Below, piece by piece: positions 32,859 to 41,371 of a stretch of DNA of 41,371 nucleotides (its first letter is position 1; each line of letters starts with the position of its first letter). The DNA is from Lachnospiraceae bacterium (lineage in GTDB: Bacteria; Bacillota; Clostridia; Lachnospirales; Lachnospiraceae). A model generated the notes under the pieces. The model worked only from the letters and a program-made list of their open reading frames with translations, had not been told where the DNA came from and made no database searches. The stretch lies in contig JAFUGT010000130.1 in assembly GCA_017469275.1 (NCBI GenBank), positions 1 to 41,371 on the forward strand, written 5' to 3'. Made by a program: the position numbers and the translations under genes.

Positions 32859-34781
32859 TTGGGTGGAAGTTTGGATTTACATTTTGATATAGCTGCGATG
32901 GTGATTATGGTAGTGATTTTGGGAATGCTGTCTGGAAAGAAGAATATTCCAATCAAACGCAGTTATGTTTTTATAGTTATGTGTATTGTTCAGGTATTGG
33001 TTATTGTCTGCAGTATGGGTATGCAGATATGCTTTACCTCTGACGAATACTATTCGGGCAGCTTAAGTTTGATATTTGCTGATTTATATTATGCACTTGA
33101 TTTCTTTACCGCGTTCATATTTATGTATTATATGGTGCTTTGGTCCGGAAGAAGTATTCGCACAAAGAGATTGACGCAGGTTATATTGTTTATACCGTTA
33201 ATTGTTTATGCGGTAATGATAGCAGATAACTTTATCAATCATAATCTATATAAGATTTTACCGGGTGGAGGTTTTGTATACTCCGAAAGATTAGAAATTC
33301 TTAGTGGTGTTGCGCTTTACGCAATGATATTTGGAATTTGTTATGCAATTAAGTATGTAGAGGCCATGTCATACGGAAAACTTACTGCAATTGCTCTTGG
33401 ATGTGCCGGTGTGGTTGTGGGCTTACTTTTGCAGTTCCATATTAATGAATCGTTTTTTATTAATTTTGTTATTGCCATCTCGATTTTATTGCTTTATGAA
33501 TTAGCACAGAATCCGTTAAATATATTGGACGGTAATACACAGGTTATGAACAGAACAATAATGGATGAGATGTTAGGCTTAGATATTGAGGAAGAAAAGA
33601 GATTTGAACTGATTGTTCTTGCGATGGACGATTTCAAACTTATAAACAAAACATATGGAATAGATATGGGTGATGTTATGCTGAGACAGGTTGCGGATTT
33701 TCTTGGTACCGTCAGCAGACGCGGCAAGGTGTTCCGATATGGTTCTGACCAGTTTGCAGTACAGATCAAACCCGGTTCTGATAATCTCAAGGATGTACTT
33801 AACAATATAACGGAGAGATTCAGACATCCATGGATATATGAAGATAATTCAATTCATTTATCAGCTACAACAATTTGTATATCTTATCCGGATGACGGCA
33901 GCACACTGGGAAGTCTTATCGAGGTATTAGATTATACGATTTTGTTTGCAAAGAAGAAAAACAGAGGCTCCGTTATCTATACAAAAGAAGTTGATCTTCA
34001 CGCTATGCGTAAGGAGAAAGCTATTGAGAAGGCGGTTGAGGAAGCAATTCAGAATGATACTTTGGAAGTGCATTATCAGCCTATATATAACACGGATAAG
34101 GGATGTTATACATCGGCAGAGGCTCTTGTCAGAATGAAAGATGAGAAGCTTGGTAATATTTCTCCTGAGATATTCATTCCTATTGCGGAAAGGACCGGTA
34201 AGATTGTTAAGCTCGGAACGATGGTATTTGAGAAGGTATGTAAGTTCATGCATGAGCAGAATATCGCCAATTCTACAATAGAGTACATTGAAGTTAATGT
34301 TTCCGTTGTGCAGTGTATGCGGGAGGATTTCGTGGATACCATATTGGAGATAATGGACAAATATGAGATACGACCTGAGCAGATCAATTTAGAGATAACC
34401 GAGACCGCGGAGATATCAGCATTACAAATTCTTCAGGACAATGTGGAGAAGCTCCATGCAAAGGGAATTACTTTTTCGCTTGATGATTACGGTTCGGGTT
34501 ATTCTACACTGGGATATATACATCAATTTCCTTTCCATATTATTAAGTTGGATAAACTTATGGTATGGGATGCCTTTGAGACAGAGCGTGCCGGAACCAC
34601 TCTCAAATATACAGTGGGTATGATAAAGGAACTCAATATGCATATTGTTGCAGAGGGGGTTGAGACAGAACAACAACAGAAACGTCTCAGTACTCTCGGA
34701 TGTGATTATCTTCAGGGTTGGTATTATTCAAAGGCAGTACCACCTGAGCAATTCGCAAGTCTTATTAAGAAAGCAAGTTAA
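32859..34781 (+). CDS. Membrane EAL-domain cyclic-di-GMP phosphodiesterase with degenerate GGDEF
   Basis: This 640-aa protein has an N-terminal membrane region (about seven hydrophobic segments to residue 215), a GGDEF-fold domain (about 225-385) and an EAL domain (about 390-635). The GGDEF active site reads RYGSDQF near residue 297, so cyclase activity is probably lost and the domain may sense GTP or serve structurally. The EAL domain keeps E421 in EALVRM, ITETAEIS, LDDYGSGYSTLGYI, KLDKLMV and AEGVET, so phosphodiesterase activity is likely. Start TTG 32859 is supported by GGGAGG upstream. A role in motility versus surface attachment is family knowledge. Confidence 0.88.
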   Translation: MGGSLDLHFDIAAMVIMVVILGMLSGKKNIPIKRSYVFIVMCIVQVLVIVCSMGMQICFTSDEYYSGSLSLIFADLYYALDFFTAFIFMYYMVLWSGRSIRTKRLTQVILFIPLIVYAVMIADNFINHNLYKILPGGGFVYSERLEILSGVALYAMIFGICYAIKYVEAMSYGKLTAIALGCAGVVVGLLLQFHINESFFINFVIAISILLLYELAQNPLNILDGNTQVMNRTIMDEMLGLDIEEEKRFELIVLAMDDFKLINKTYGIDMGDVMLRQVADFLGTVSRRGKVFRYGSDQFAVQIKPGSDNLKDVLNNITERFRHPWIYEDNSIHLSATTICISYPDDGSTLGSLIEVLDYTILFAKKKNRGSVIYTKEVDLHAMRKEKAIEKAVEEAIQNDTLEVHYQPIYNTDKGCYTSAEALVRMKDEKLGNISPEIFIPIAERTGKIVKLGTMVFEKVCKFMHEQNIANSTIEYIEVNVSVVQCMREDFVDTILEIMDKYEIRPEQINLEITETAEISALQILQDNVEKLHAKGITFSLDDYGSGYSTLGYIHQFPFHIIKLDKLMVWDAFETERAGTTLKYTVGMIKELNMHIVAEGVETEQQQKRLSTLGCDYLQGWYYSKAVPPEQFASLIKKAS

Positions 34782-34785
34782 TAAT

Positions 34786-35838
34786 TCATTTGAATGGGAA
34801 GTCACCCCGATCGGTGATGACTTTATAACCAATAGATTCCATTCGCGTATTAATACAGGTGATGCATTCTGCGGATTCATCACCTGTACATATTTTATTG
34901 TCATATAACATATATTTTTTTCTGACGCTTATCGGTGAAAGATTAGGCATAACAACATTGGCACCTGCTTTGATTCCCATTTCTCTGCCCAGAGGATGAA
35001 TTGTGCCGAGAGAAGTTGTTGCCGGTATCAATAACCGGGGATTAATCAGTCTTAAGATGCTGATTAAAAGGAGCGTATCTTCTAAAGTGCCGTTTTGCAT
35101 ATTGGCAAATGGTGTGTCTGCATGGGTGATATACGGACCTATTCCAACCATATGTGGTTTGAAATCCTGAATAAATGCAAGGTCTTGCGCTATATTTTCT
35201 GTTGTCTGGAAGGGTGATCCCACCATGAAACCACAACCGGTCTGATAACCTATTTCTTTGAGATTTTCAAGACATTCCATACGGTTTGAGAATGACATAG
35301 ACTCAGGGTGAAGTTTTTTATAATGTGCTTCGTTAGAAGTTTCTTCACGTAGCAGATATCGCTCGGCTCCCGCTTTATATAATCGCAGATAACTATCATA
35401 ACTGCGTTCTCCAAGGGATAACGTGATTGCGCAATCAGGAAAACTGCTATGAATAGCTGAAACTATTTCTTCCATTCGATCGTCATCATAGTAGGAATCT
35501 TCACCACCCTGAAGAACAAAGGTACGAAATCCTAAGGAGTATCCCTGCTTACAACAATCTAAAATATCTTCTTTAGATAGTCTGTATCTTACAATATTTC
35601 CGTTGCCGGCTCTGATTCCGCAATAGTAGCAATTGTTTTTGCAGTGATTCGTGAACTCTATAAGACCTCTGATATATATATGGTTTCCAAATATATTTTT
35701 GCGCAGGGAATCGGCTTTTAAGGCTAATTCCCTGCGCAATTCTTCACAGTTGTTATCAATGAGAACCTTGAATTCCTCTATAGATAATCTATGTCCGCTG
35801 ATAAGTTTTTGGATAACATCGGTTACAATAGTGTTCAT
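34786..35838 (-). CDS. hydE: [FeFe]-hydrogenase maturase HydE, radical SAM protein
   Basis: This 350-aa radical SAM enzyme acts with HydF and HydG to build the H-cluster of [FeFe]-hydrogenase. The CX3CX2C cluster motif is C66, C70 and C73 in HCKNNCYYCG, as in HydE. It is followed by LQGGEDSYYDDD, REETSNEAHYKKLHP, GFMVGSPFQT, GIGPYITHADTPF and a C-terminal C-x7-C-x2-C (CTGDESAECITC) that can hold the accessory cluster. It lies 11 bp after plsC and is probably the last gene of lysA-plsC-hydE. It converges with the EAL gene, 4 bp apart. hydF and hydG are not in the window. Confidence 0.93.
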   Translation of the reverse strand: MNTIVTDVIQKLISGHRLSIEEFKVLIDNNCEELRRELALKADSLRKNIFGNHIYIRGLIEFTNHCKNNCYYCGIRAGNGNIVRYRLSKEDILDCCKQGYSLGFRTFVLQGGEDSYYDDDRMEEIVSAIHSSFPDCAITLSLGERSYDSYLRLYKAGAERYLLREETSNEAHYKKLHPESMSFSNRMECLENLKEIGYQTGCGFMVGSPFQTTENIAQDLAFIQDFKPHMVGIGPYITHADTPFANMQNGTLEDTLLLISILRLINPRLLIPATTSLGTIHPLGREMGIKAGANVVMPNLSPISVRKKYMLYDNKICTGDESAECITCINTRMESIGYKVITDRGDFPFK

Positions 35839-35849
35839 AAGATATCCTC

Positions 35850-36575
35850 TTAATTAGCAAAATTATGTTCATTTTCCGCAATAACTTTCTCGATTCGTTC
35901 TTTGACCATATCGGCAATCTCGGCAGTTTTCATACCCTTGTATTCCTCATATTGAATTGGCGGAAGAATATGAAGCTGAACATCTACTTTTTTGGTTGAG
36001 TTCGTATCGAAGGGAAGGTAACAATCAATGATCGCAATCGGTACTATCGGGCAGCGGGCTTTGGTGGCTGCTTTGAAACTGCCACTTTTGAATTCTCCCA
36101 AATGATTGCCGTTTTTTGAACGGGTTCCTTCAGGAAAGATCAGAAAATTACGCCCGGCCTTTACCTGATTGGCGACCTCGTTGATGACAGTAAGACCTTG
36201 CTTAACATCGGAACGATCCATGAACAACCCGCCAAGAATCTGAATCAGTTGTCTAAGCAAAGGAACCTTATAGGCCTCTTTTTTGATGACCACGCCAAAA
36301 GGTGTGGGATTAAGATATACAAGACCCATAACATCAAATAATCCCTGATGATTGGGATACATTATATATCCCGAATCTTTTGGAAAATTATCCAGACCAT
36401 AACCATGAACTATTACGTTGCCTTTACGACAGCCACGTTCACCTATCTCCCTGATGAGTTTGTATTTCTCATCCTCGGATATCTTGTCTGACTTAGCGTA
36501 ATAAAAAAGTTTAAACAAGATTATCGGCAAACGCCATAAATTACGAATTAACATCATTGTAAGTCTTTTCGCCAT
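35850..36575 (-). CDS. plsC: 1-acyl-sn-glycerol-3-phosphate acyltransferase
   Basis: This 241-aa membrane-associated acyltransferase makes phosphatidic acid from lysophosphatidic acid. The catalytic NHQGLFD motif (H76 to D81, HX4D) and the glycerophosphate-binding FPEGTRS (147-153) are intact, with a hydrophobic N-terminal segment (about 10-28). It starts 42 bp after lysA and has a GGGG-containing ribosome site. Confidence 0.92.
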   Translation of the reverse strand: MAKRLTMMLIRNLWRLPIILFKLFYYAKSDKISEDEKYKLIREIGERGCRKGNVIVHGYGLDNFPKDSGYIMYPNHQGLFDVMGLVYLNPTPFGVVIKKEAYKVPLLRQLIQILGGLFMDRSDVKQGLTVINEVANQVKAGRNFLIFPEGTRSKNGNHLGEFKSGSFKAATKARCPIVPIAIIDCYLPFDTNSTKKVDVQLHILPPIQYEEYKGMKTAEIADMVKERIEKVIAENEHNFAN

Positions 36576-36617
36576 TTTAATTCCCCACTTTCCATGTTTA
36601 AGAAGCCAATAATTAGA

Positions 36618-37877
36618 TTACAGTTCCACGTCCCAATACCCCTCAAGGGTCGCGAAGTAATCTTCCGGTGTTTCGGCTCGTCTGATCATTACAGTATCGC
36701 CGTTTTCTTTTAATAAAATTTCTGATGACTTCAGTTTTCCATTATAATTATAACCCATTGCAAATCCATGCGCACCGGTATCATGTATGACAAGAATGTC
36801 ACCTAAGTCAATCTTGGGAAGTTTTCTGTCTATGGCAAATTTGTCGTTATTTTCACACAGAGAACCGGTTATATCGTATAGGTGGTCTGCGGGTTCATTT
36901 TCTTTACCCATAACAGTGATGTGGTGATAAGCGCCATACATAGCAGGTCTCATGAGATTAACTGCACAGGCGTCTACACCAATGTACTCCTTGTGGGTGT
37001 GCTTTTCGTGGATTGCCTTTGTAACTAAGTGTCCATAGGGAGCTAACATGAAACGGCCAAGCTCTGTGTATATGGCAACATTACCCATTCCGGCAGGTAC
37101 GAGTACCTCTTCGTAAGCCTTTCTGACACCTTCGCCGATGGCTAAGATATCATTTGGTTCCTTGTCCGGAGTGTAGGGTATTCCTACACCACCTGAAAGA
37201 TTAATAAATGCGATATTGACGCCGGTCTCTTCCTTAAGTTCAACGGCAGTTTTGAATAAAATCTTTGCAAGAGTAGGATAGTAGTCGTTGGTCACTGTAT
37301 TGCTGGCAAGAAATGCGTGTATTCCGAATTCCTCAGCCCCTAATTCTTTGAGTCTTGTAAATGCTTCTGTCATCTGCGGACGGGTCATACCATACTTGGC
37401 ATCTCCCGGGTTGTCCATGATTGTGTTGGATATTGAAAATGTTCCTCCGGGATTGAATCTGCAGGAGATTCTTTTTGGTATACTTCCGAGAGCATCTTTA
37501 ACAAAGTCAATATGAGTTATATCATCAAGATTAATTGTGGCACCAAGTTTGGCGGCTAGTTGAAATTCCTCTTTGGGAGTATCGTTGGAAGAAAACATGA
37601 TATCATTCCCACCAAATCCGCATTTATCAGACATCATAAGTTCTGTGTAGGAAGAGCAGTCTGTTCCGCATCCTTCCTCTTTGAGTATTTTCAATATTGT
37701 AGGATTAGGTGTTGCCTTTACGGCGAAGAATTCCTTATAGCCTGAATTCCATGAAAAAGCCTGTTTCAATCTTCTTGCATTCTCACGGATACCCTTCTCA
37801 TCATAAAGATGAAACGGAGTTTGGTATTGTTTGCATATGCTCTCAATTTGTTCTTTTGTGACAAATGGTTTTTTCAT
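36618..37877 (-). CDS. lysA: Diaminopimelate decarboxylase
   Basis: This 419-aa fold-type III PLP enzyme decarboxylates meso-diaminopimelate to L-lysine. The PLP lysine is K54 in FFAVKATPN. NLSGGVGIPY is the phosphate-binding glycine stretch, ELGRFMLAPYG follows, and DACAVNLMRPAMYGAYHHI and HDTGAHGFAMGYNYNG are the C-terminal active-site segments. The CGTDCSS segment is typical of LysA and its relatives; carboxynorspermidine decarboxylase is a less likely alternative. TTGACA at 37932-37937 on the minus strand, about 55 bp upstream, probably marks the promoter (its -10, AGTATA, is weak). Confidence 0.88.
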   Translation of the reverse strand: MKKPFVTKEQIESICKQYQTPFHLYDEKGIRENARRLKQAFSWNSGYKEFFAVKATPNPTILKILKEEGCGTDCSSYTELMMSDKCGFGGNDIMFSSNDTPKEEFQLAAKLGATINLDDITHIDFVKDALGSIPKRISCRFNPGGTFSISNTIMDNPGDAKYGMTRPQMTEAFTRLKELGAEEFGIHAFLASNTVTNDYYPTLAKILFKTAVELKEETGVNIAFINLSGGVGIPYTPDKEPNDILAIGEGVRKAYEEVLVPAGMGNVAIYTELGRFMLAPYGHLVTKAIHEKHTHKEYIGVDACAVNLMRPAMYGAYHHITVMGKENEPADHLYDITGSLCENNDKFAIDRKLPKIDLGDILVIHDTGAHGFAMGYNYNGKLKSSEILLKENGDTVMIRRAETPEDYFATLEGYWDVEL

Positions 37878-37973
37878 AGTATATTGGTTCCTTTCTTTAA
37901 TCTATTTATATACTAGTGTTTTTTTGAAGTTTGTCAAGAAAAAAAGTGCAAATCCCTATGCATAGTTATTCTG

Positions 37974-38002
37974 TTTACTTTGCAAATAATGACTGCTATA
38001 AT
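37974..38002 (+). promoter_or_regulatory. Surviving promoter of the ptsI pseudogene
   Basis: TTTACT (37974-37979), 17 bp, TATAAT (37997-38002), then AAGGAGGAGG before ATG 38024. Transcription and translation signals of the broken gene are intact. Confidence 0.6.
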
Positions 38003-38023
38003 CTTAAAAGGAGGAGGCGTAAC

Positions 38024-38727
38024 ATGGAGAAATATGTAGGTAAATCTGTTTTTAGCGGTACAGCAATCGGACGTATACTGTTTTATTCAAGGGGGCAGCA
38101 GCAGGTTAAATGTGAAAAGGTAGATGACGTTGATGCTGAGATTGCCAGATATGAGGATGCAAAGGCAAAAGCTATAGAGCAGTTAGGAATGCTTTATGTA
38201 AAAGCGCTTGCTTAGCGAGAACCATGAATATTCCGGCGCTTATAGGAGTTGATATCAGGGAAGACTGGAACGGAAAGATGGCTATTGTTGACGGAAAGCA
38301 GGGATTATTGTTTGTGGATCCTGATGTGGCTGCTATGGAGAAATATATTGAGCAGAAAAAGAGTGAGGAGATGGCAAGGGAACTGCTGAAACAATTAAAA
38401 GGGAAGCCGGATGAGACGGTTGACGGAAAGCATATTAATTTGTATGCCAATATCGGAAGTGTGGCTGATGTGGCCAATGTCCTTGATAATGACGGGGCGG
38501 GAATCGGTCTTTTCAGAAGTGAATTTCTCTATCTTGAACGGGATGATTATCCTACGGAGGAGGAACAGTTCGAGGTATATAAGACTGTAGCTTGCAATAT
38601 GGCAGGTAATAAGGTTGTCATTCGTACATTGGATATAGGTGCCGATAAGCAGGTAGACGAACTTTCGGTCTCTCCTGCATTTATACTGCCTGTTAGAAAG
38701 GCGATAAGAGAGGCGTGCTACAAATAA
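38024..38727 (+). pseudogene. ptsI: ptsI (PTS enzyme I) pseudogene with two internal deletions
   Basis: The first frame (38024-38215) is the enzyme I N-terminus (MEKYVGKSVFSGTAIGRILF ... QLGMLYVKAL) and stops at TAG. A second frame (ATG 38224, with LART upstream in the same frame) resumes at MNIPALIGVDI and continues through NLYANIGSVADV, DGAGIGLFRSEFLYL and VIRTLDIGADKQVD. It then jumps to ELSVSPAFILPVRKAIRE, the family's extreme C-terminus. Missing are about 125 residues, including the phosphohistidine segment (out of frame), and about 210 residues of the PEP-binding barrel (in frame). Enzyme I is normally about 540-575 aa, so this cannot be functional. An intact copy presumably exists elsewhere. 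Confidence 0.88.
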
Positions 38728-38775
38728 AATAAAACTGGGAAATCTTAACTTCACACAATCTACACCAAAAATGCA

Positions 38776-38804
38776 TTGCTTATTTAAAAAAAAGTTGTTA
38801 TCAT
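38776..38804 (+). promoter_or_regulatory. Putative promoter of the second ftsH
   Basis: TTGCTT (38776-38781), 17 bp of A-rich DNA, TATCAT (38799-38804). The leader would be about 130 nt and includes the palindrome at 38843-38886. Confidence 0.5.
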
Positions 38805-38842
38805 TAGACTTGTTTTTAAGAGAGCATTGATTATTTGATACT

Positions 38843-38886
38843 AGTACCCCGAATATTAATTCTGGAAATTAATTATTCGGTGTACT
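38843..38886. repeat. 44-bp imperfect palindrome in the leader of the second ftsH
   Basis: AGTAC-CCCGAATA-TTAATT and AATTAA-TTATTCGG-TGTACT pair around CTGGA with small bulges. No T run follows, so it is more likely an operator or an RNA leader structure than a terminator. Confidence 0.6.
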
Positions 38887-38939
38887 AAGTTGCAGCATTT
38901 ACTGTAACCAATACATTAGATAACAGGAGGATGAGTGCT

Positions 38940-40958
38940 TTGGATAACAACAATATGCAAAATGGAGAGAACCAAAACAGCAATAATAACGGAAAGAATT
39001 CCAACAGGAATTTTTTATTTATGCTTGTGGTATCGGTTTGCCTGACTCTGTTGTTTTTCTATGCGTACAGCAGATATCAGACCAGTCAGCAGATTGAGGT
39101 CTCGTACAGCGATTTCCTTGATATGATTGATGAGGGTACGGTGAAAGAAGTCAAGATATACAACTCATCAATTGAGATAATTCCCAAAAGTAAAAAGGAA
39201 TTGGCAAAGGAAAAAGATGAGAAACAGAATAAGAGCGGTGTAGTTAAGGAAAATGCAACAACCGAATCGGATGAACCGGACGATAGCAGCTCTATGATGT
39301 GGAAAAGAACAGGCAGGAAGAGTTATTATTGTACAAGGATAACCGATATTAACTTAGTCGACAGATTAGAGAAGGCAAAAGCGAAGGGGGAACTGAACTA
39401 TAAAGCAGTTGATGAGAGCAGTTCCGCTATTATAGGCAATATATTGTCTTATGTTGTGATGATAGCTGTCTTTTATATAATAATCTGGCTTTTCATGCGT
39501 TCTATGAGTAAGAGTGGCGGCGGCTTTATGGGAGTCGGAAAGAGCAATGCCAAGATGTATATGGAAAAGAAGACGGGTATCACTTTTGAGGATGTGGCAG
39601 GTCAGGAAGAGTCCAAAGAATCCCTTAAAGAGATGGTAGACTTTTTGCATAATCCAAAGAAGTACACGGCAATCGGTGCCAAACTTCCTAAGGGCGCATT
39701 GCTTGTGGGTCCCCCGGGAACAGGTAAGACACTTCTTGCAAAAGCTGTTGCGGGAGAAGCCAATGTTCCGTTTTTCTCTCTTTCGGGTTCTGATTTTGTA
39801 GAGTTATATGTGGGTGTGGGAGCGTCCCGTGTCAGAGATCTTTTTAAACAGGCTACAGCAGTGGCACCGTGTATTATATTTATAGATGAGATAGATGCGA
39901 TAGGAAGAAGCCGTGACAGTAAGTATGGCGGCGGTGATTCAGAGCGTGAACAGACACTTAACCAATTGCTCGCAGAGATGGATGGTTTTGATACATCTAA
40001 GGGTATTGTGATACTTGCGGCTACAAACCGTCCGGAGATACTTGATAAGGCATTGCTTCGTCCCGGACGTTTTGACAGACGTGTTATTGTGGAGAAGCCT
40101 GATCTAAAGGGACGTATGGAGACACTTAAAGTTCATGCCAAGAATGTCAAGATGGATGAGACGGTTGATTTCAGAGAGCTTGCTCTTGCCACATCAGGTG
40201 CTGTGGGTGCCGATCTTGCCAATATGATAAATGAGGCGGCACTTGCGGCGGTAAAGGCCGGCAGAGAGTTTGTAAGTCAGTCAGATCTTTTTGAGGCTGT
40301 TGAGGTGGTGTTCGCAGGTAAAGAGAAGAAAGACCGCATCATGAGTAAAGAAGAGAAGCGGATAGTTGCTTATCATGAGACGGGGCACGCACTTGTGTCT
40401 GCCCTCCAAAGTCATACGGAGCCGGTTCAGAAGATTACTATCGTGCCAAGAACCATGGGTGCGTTGGGATATGTATGGCAGGTGCCTGAAGAAGAAAAAT
40501 ATCTTAACAGCAAAGTGGAGATGGAAGAGGATATAGTAACATTTCTTGCAGGACGTGCTGCTGAGGCAATTAAGTTCGAATCAATCACAACAGGAGCCTC
40601 TAACGATATTGAGCAGGCCACTAACATGGCGAGAAAGATGATTACCATATATGGTATGTCAGACAAGTTTGGTATGGTGGCACTTGAGTCGGTACAGAAC
40701 AGATATCTTGACGGAAGTCTGGCGCTCAACTGTTCCGAGGAGACAGCAACTAAGATCGACAATGAAGTTAGAAAAGTAATCAAGAAATCTTATGACAAAG
40801 CATACAAATTACTTAAGGATAATGTTGAGGTCTTAGACGCTTTGGCAGAATTCCTTATTGAGAAGGAGACGATCACAGGAAAGCAGTTCATGGAGATATA
40901 TGAAGAAATCACAGGCGAGAGTCTAAAGTCTGCAACTGATGAGGAAGATAGAAAGTGA
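38940..40958 (+). CDS. ftsH2: ATP-dependent zinc metalloprotease FtsH, second copy
   Basis: This 672-aa paralogue of FtsH has a polar Asn-rich start, a span near 24-43 and an extracytoplasmic domain carrying a charged insertion rich in K, E, D and S (about 80-125). A second span lies near 165-185. Walker A GPPGTGKT begins at 257 and HETGH at 479; [13 protein letters not shown] and LRPGRFDRR are intact. TTG 38940 is chosen as start because AGGAGG (38925-38930) is 9 bases away; ATG 38931 directly abuts the ribosome site and is unlikely to be used. It differs from the hpt-linked copy in its N-terminal half and has a transcription unit of its own. The symbol only marks it as second copy. Confidence 0.93.
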   Translation: MDNNNMQNGENQNSNNNGKNSNRNFLFMLVVSVCLTLLFFYAYSRYQTSQQIEVSYSDFLDMIDEGTVKEVKIYNSSIEIIPKSKKELAKEKDEKQNKSGVVKENATTESDEPDDSSSMMWKRTGRKSYYCTRITDINLVDRLEKAKAKGELNYKAVDESSSAIIGNILSYVVMIAVFYIIIWLFMRSMSKSGGGFMGVGKSNAKMYMEKKTGITFEDVAGQEESKESLKEMVDFLHNPKKYTAIGAKLPKGALLVGPPGTGKTLLAKAVAGEANVPFFSLSGSDFVELYVGVGASRVRDLFKQATAVAPCIIFIDEIDAIGRSRDSKYGGGDSEREQTLNQLLAEMDGFDTSKGIVILAATNRPEILDKALLRPGRFDRRVIVEKPDLKGRMETLKVHAKNVKMDETVDFRELALATSGAVGADLANMINEAALAAVKAGREFVSQSDLFEAVEVVFAGKEKKDRIMSKEEKRIVAYHETGHALVSALQSHTEPVQKITIVPRTMGALGYVWQVPEEEKYLNSKVEMEEDIVTFLAGRAAEAIKFESITTGASNDIEQATNMARKMITIYGMSDKFGMVALESVQNRYLDGSLALNCSEETATKIDNEVRKVIKKSYDKAYKLLKDNVEVLDALAEFLIEKETITGKQFMEIYEEITGESLKSATDEEDRK

Positions 40959-40993
40959 ATGATTCTGTAACTATCGGAGTTACGGAAGTATTA

Positions 40994-41040
40994 TAGAGCG
41001 ATTGCATCAATAGTAAGGATTGATGTGGTCGCTCTTTTGT
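40994..41040 (+). terminator. Terminator after the second ftsH
   Basis: AGAGCGA...CATCAAT pairs with ATTGATG...TCGCTCT around AGTAAGG, with a TTG/TGG internal loop, then TTTTG. Confidence 0.85.
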
Positions 41041-41205
41041 TATTTATTATAAGTATCAATAATAATTGGTTTGAAAATGTGCATCTCCAATCAAGAGCAA
41101 ATATGATTCTTAATTGAAGGGTGTTATAGGGTGATCAATATTCCTTGTTTATACTTTATGCATAATACTAAAATTTCATATATATTTATAAATAAAATGA
41201 TAGAT

Positions 41206-41235
41206 TTGACAATAGAATTTATATGATTTTATAGA
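41206..41235 (+). promoter_or_regulatory. Possible promoter near the right edge
   Basis: TTGACA (41206-41211), 18 bp, TATAGA (41230-41235) in very AT-rich DNA. The rest of 41041-41324 shows no gene or repeat that I can recognise. Confidence 0.4.
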
Positions 41236-41324
41236 ATTTATTCATGGTATTTTATATTTTTGTCTGATAGAATATTGGCATCAACTGTACAGATGAAATA
41301 TATTTTGGGCGAGGCAGCATTTAC

Positions 41325-41371
41325 GTGGATAATATATATTCTGATTTTGCATATGATGATGCATTTAGGAC
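41325..41371 (+). CDS. Possible 5' end of a gene cut by the window edge
   Basis: A frame from GTG 41325 (GAGG 10 bases upstream) reads VDNIYSDFAYDDAFR to the end of the window. The FAYDDAFR segment recalls the start of Rpn/PD-(D/E)XK-nuclease-like proteins of Lachnospiraceae, but 15 residues cannot prove it. An ATG frame from 41293 overlaps it and is an alternative. Confidence 0.3.
   Translation, partial: MDNIYSDFAYDDAFR

Noticed and set aside
37878-37973. Lysine riboswitch upstream of lysA
   Set aside because: The leader is under about 60 nt and lacks the long conserved helices of an L box.

Overview
The window looks like a chromosome segment of a low-GC, spore-forming, anaerobic member of the Clostridia, most probably a Lachnospiraceae. 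The evidence is a syntenic sporulation/division block (spoVT, HU, rqcP, yabP, yabQ, divIC, spoIIE, tilS, hpt, ftsH), a class III (anaerobic) ribonucleotide reductase with a NrdR box, a [FeFe]-hydrogenase maturase (hydE), a BspA-type leucine-rich-repeat protein and a GH13 amylase. I see no tRNA, rRNA or CRISPR array.

Layout. 1-140: 3' end (domains V and VI) of a group II intron. 259-5105: phosphonate cassette consisting of a three-domain nucleotidyltransferase/cytidylyltransferase/PEP mutase, an iron-type alcohol dehydrogenase and phosphonopyruvate decarboxylase. Together they should convert PEP to phosphonopyruvate, phosphonoacetaldehyde and 2-hydroxyethylphosphonate (HEP), with possible nucleotide activation. 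5274-10159: CMP-pseudaminic acid genes pseF, pseI, pseC and pseG, interrupted by a MntA/HepT (MNT-HEPN) toxin-antitoxin pair. 10237-12597 (minus): a two-domain glycosyltransferase. This left quarter reads as a surface- or flagellin-glycan locus.

12598-13359 is a compact accessory stretch. It holds a 31-residue membrane peptide with a consensus promoter, overlapping dyads, a hairpin that masks its ribosome binding site, a terminator and a converging antisense promoter, which is the layout of a type I toxin-antitoxin system. Next to it is a 210-bp MITE-like element with 16-bp inverted ends and an 11-bp target duplication, inserted between a perfect promoter and a lipoprotein gene.

13360-24150: lipoprotein gene, then the sporulation/division/tRNA-modification/purine-salvage/protease block. 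24151-24880: a non-coding stretch with a perfect 13-bp inverted repeat, two terminators and a 3 x 73 bp tandem repeat. 24881-31142: GH13 enzyme, LRR protein and nrdD. 31312-34781: cold-shock protein (minus), a GH25 lysozyme-like lipoprotein and a membrane EAL protein with a degenerate GGDEF domain. 34786-37877 (minus): lysA-plsC-hydE. 38024-38727: a ptsI pseudogene with two internal deletions that keeps both protein ends. 38940-40958: a second ftsH. The right edge is AT-rich and may hold the start of another gene.

The best candidates for something undescribed are the 31-aa peptide/antisense locus, the MITE with its long target duplication, the toxin-antitoxin pair embedded in the pseudaminic acid operon, and the shared polar insertions in the three phosphonate enzymes. 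All homology statements come from reading motifs. No database search was run.
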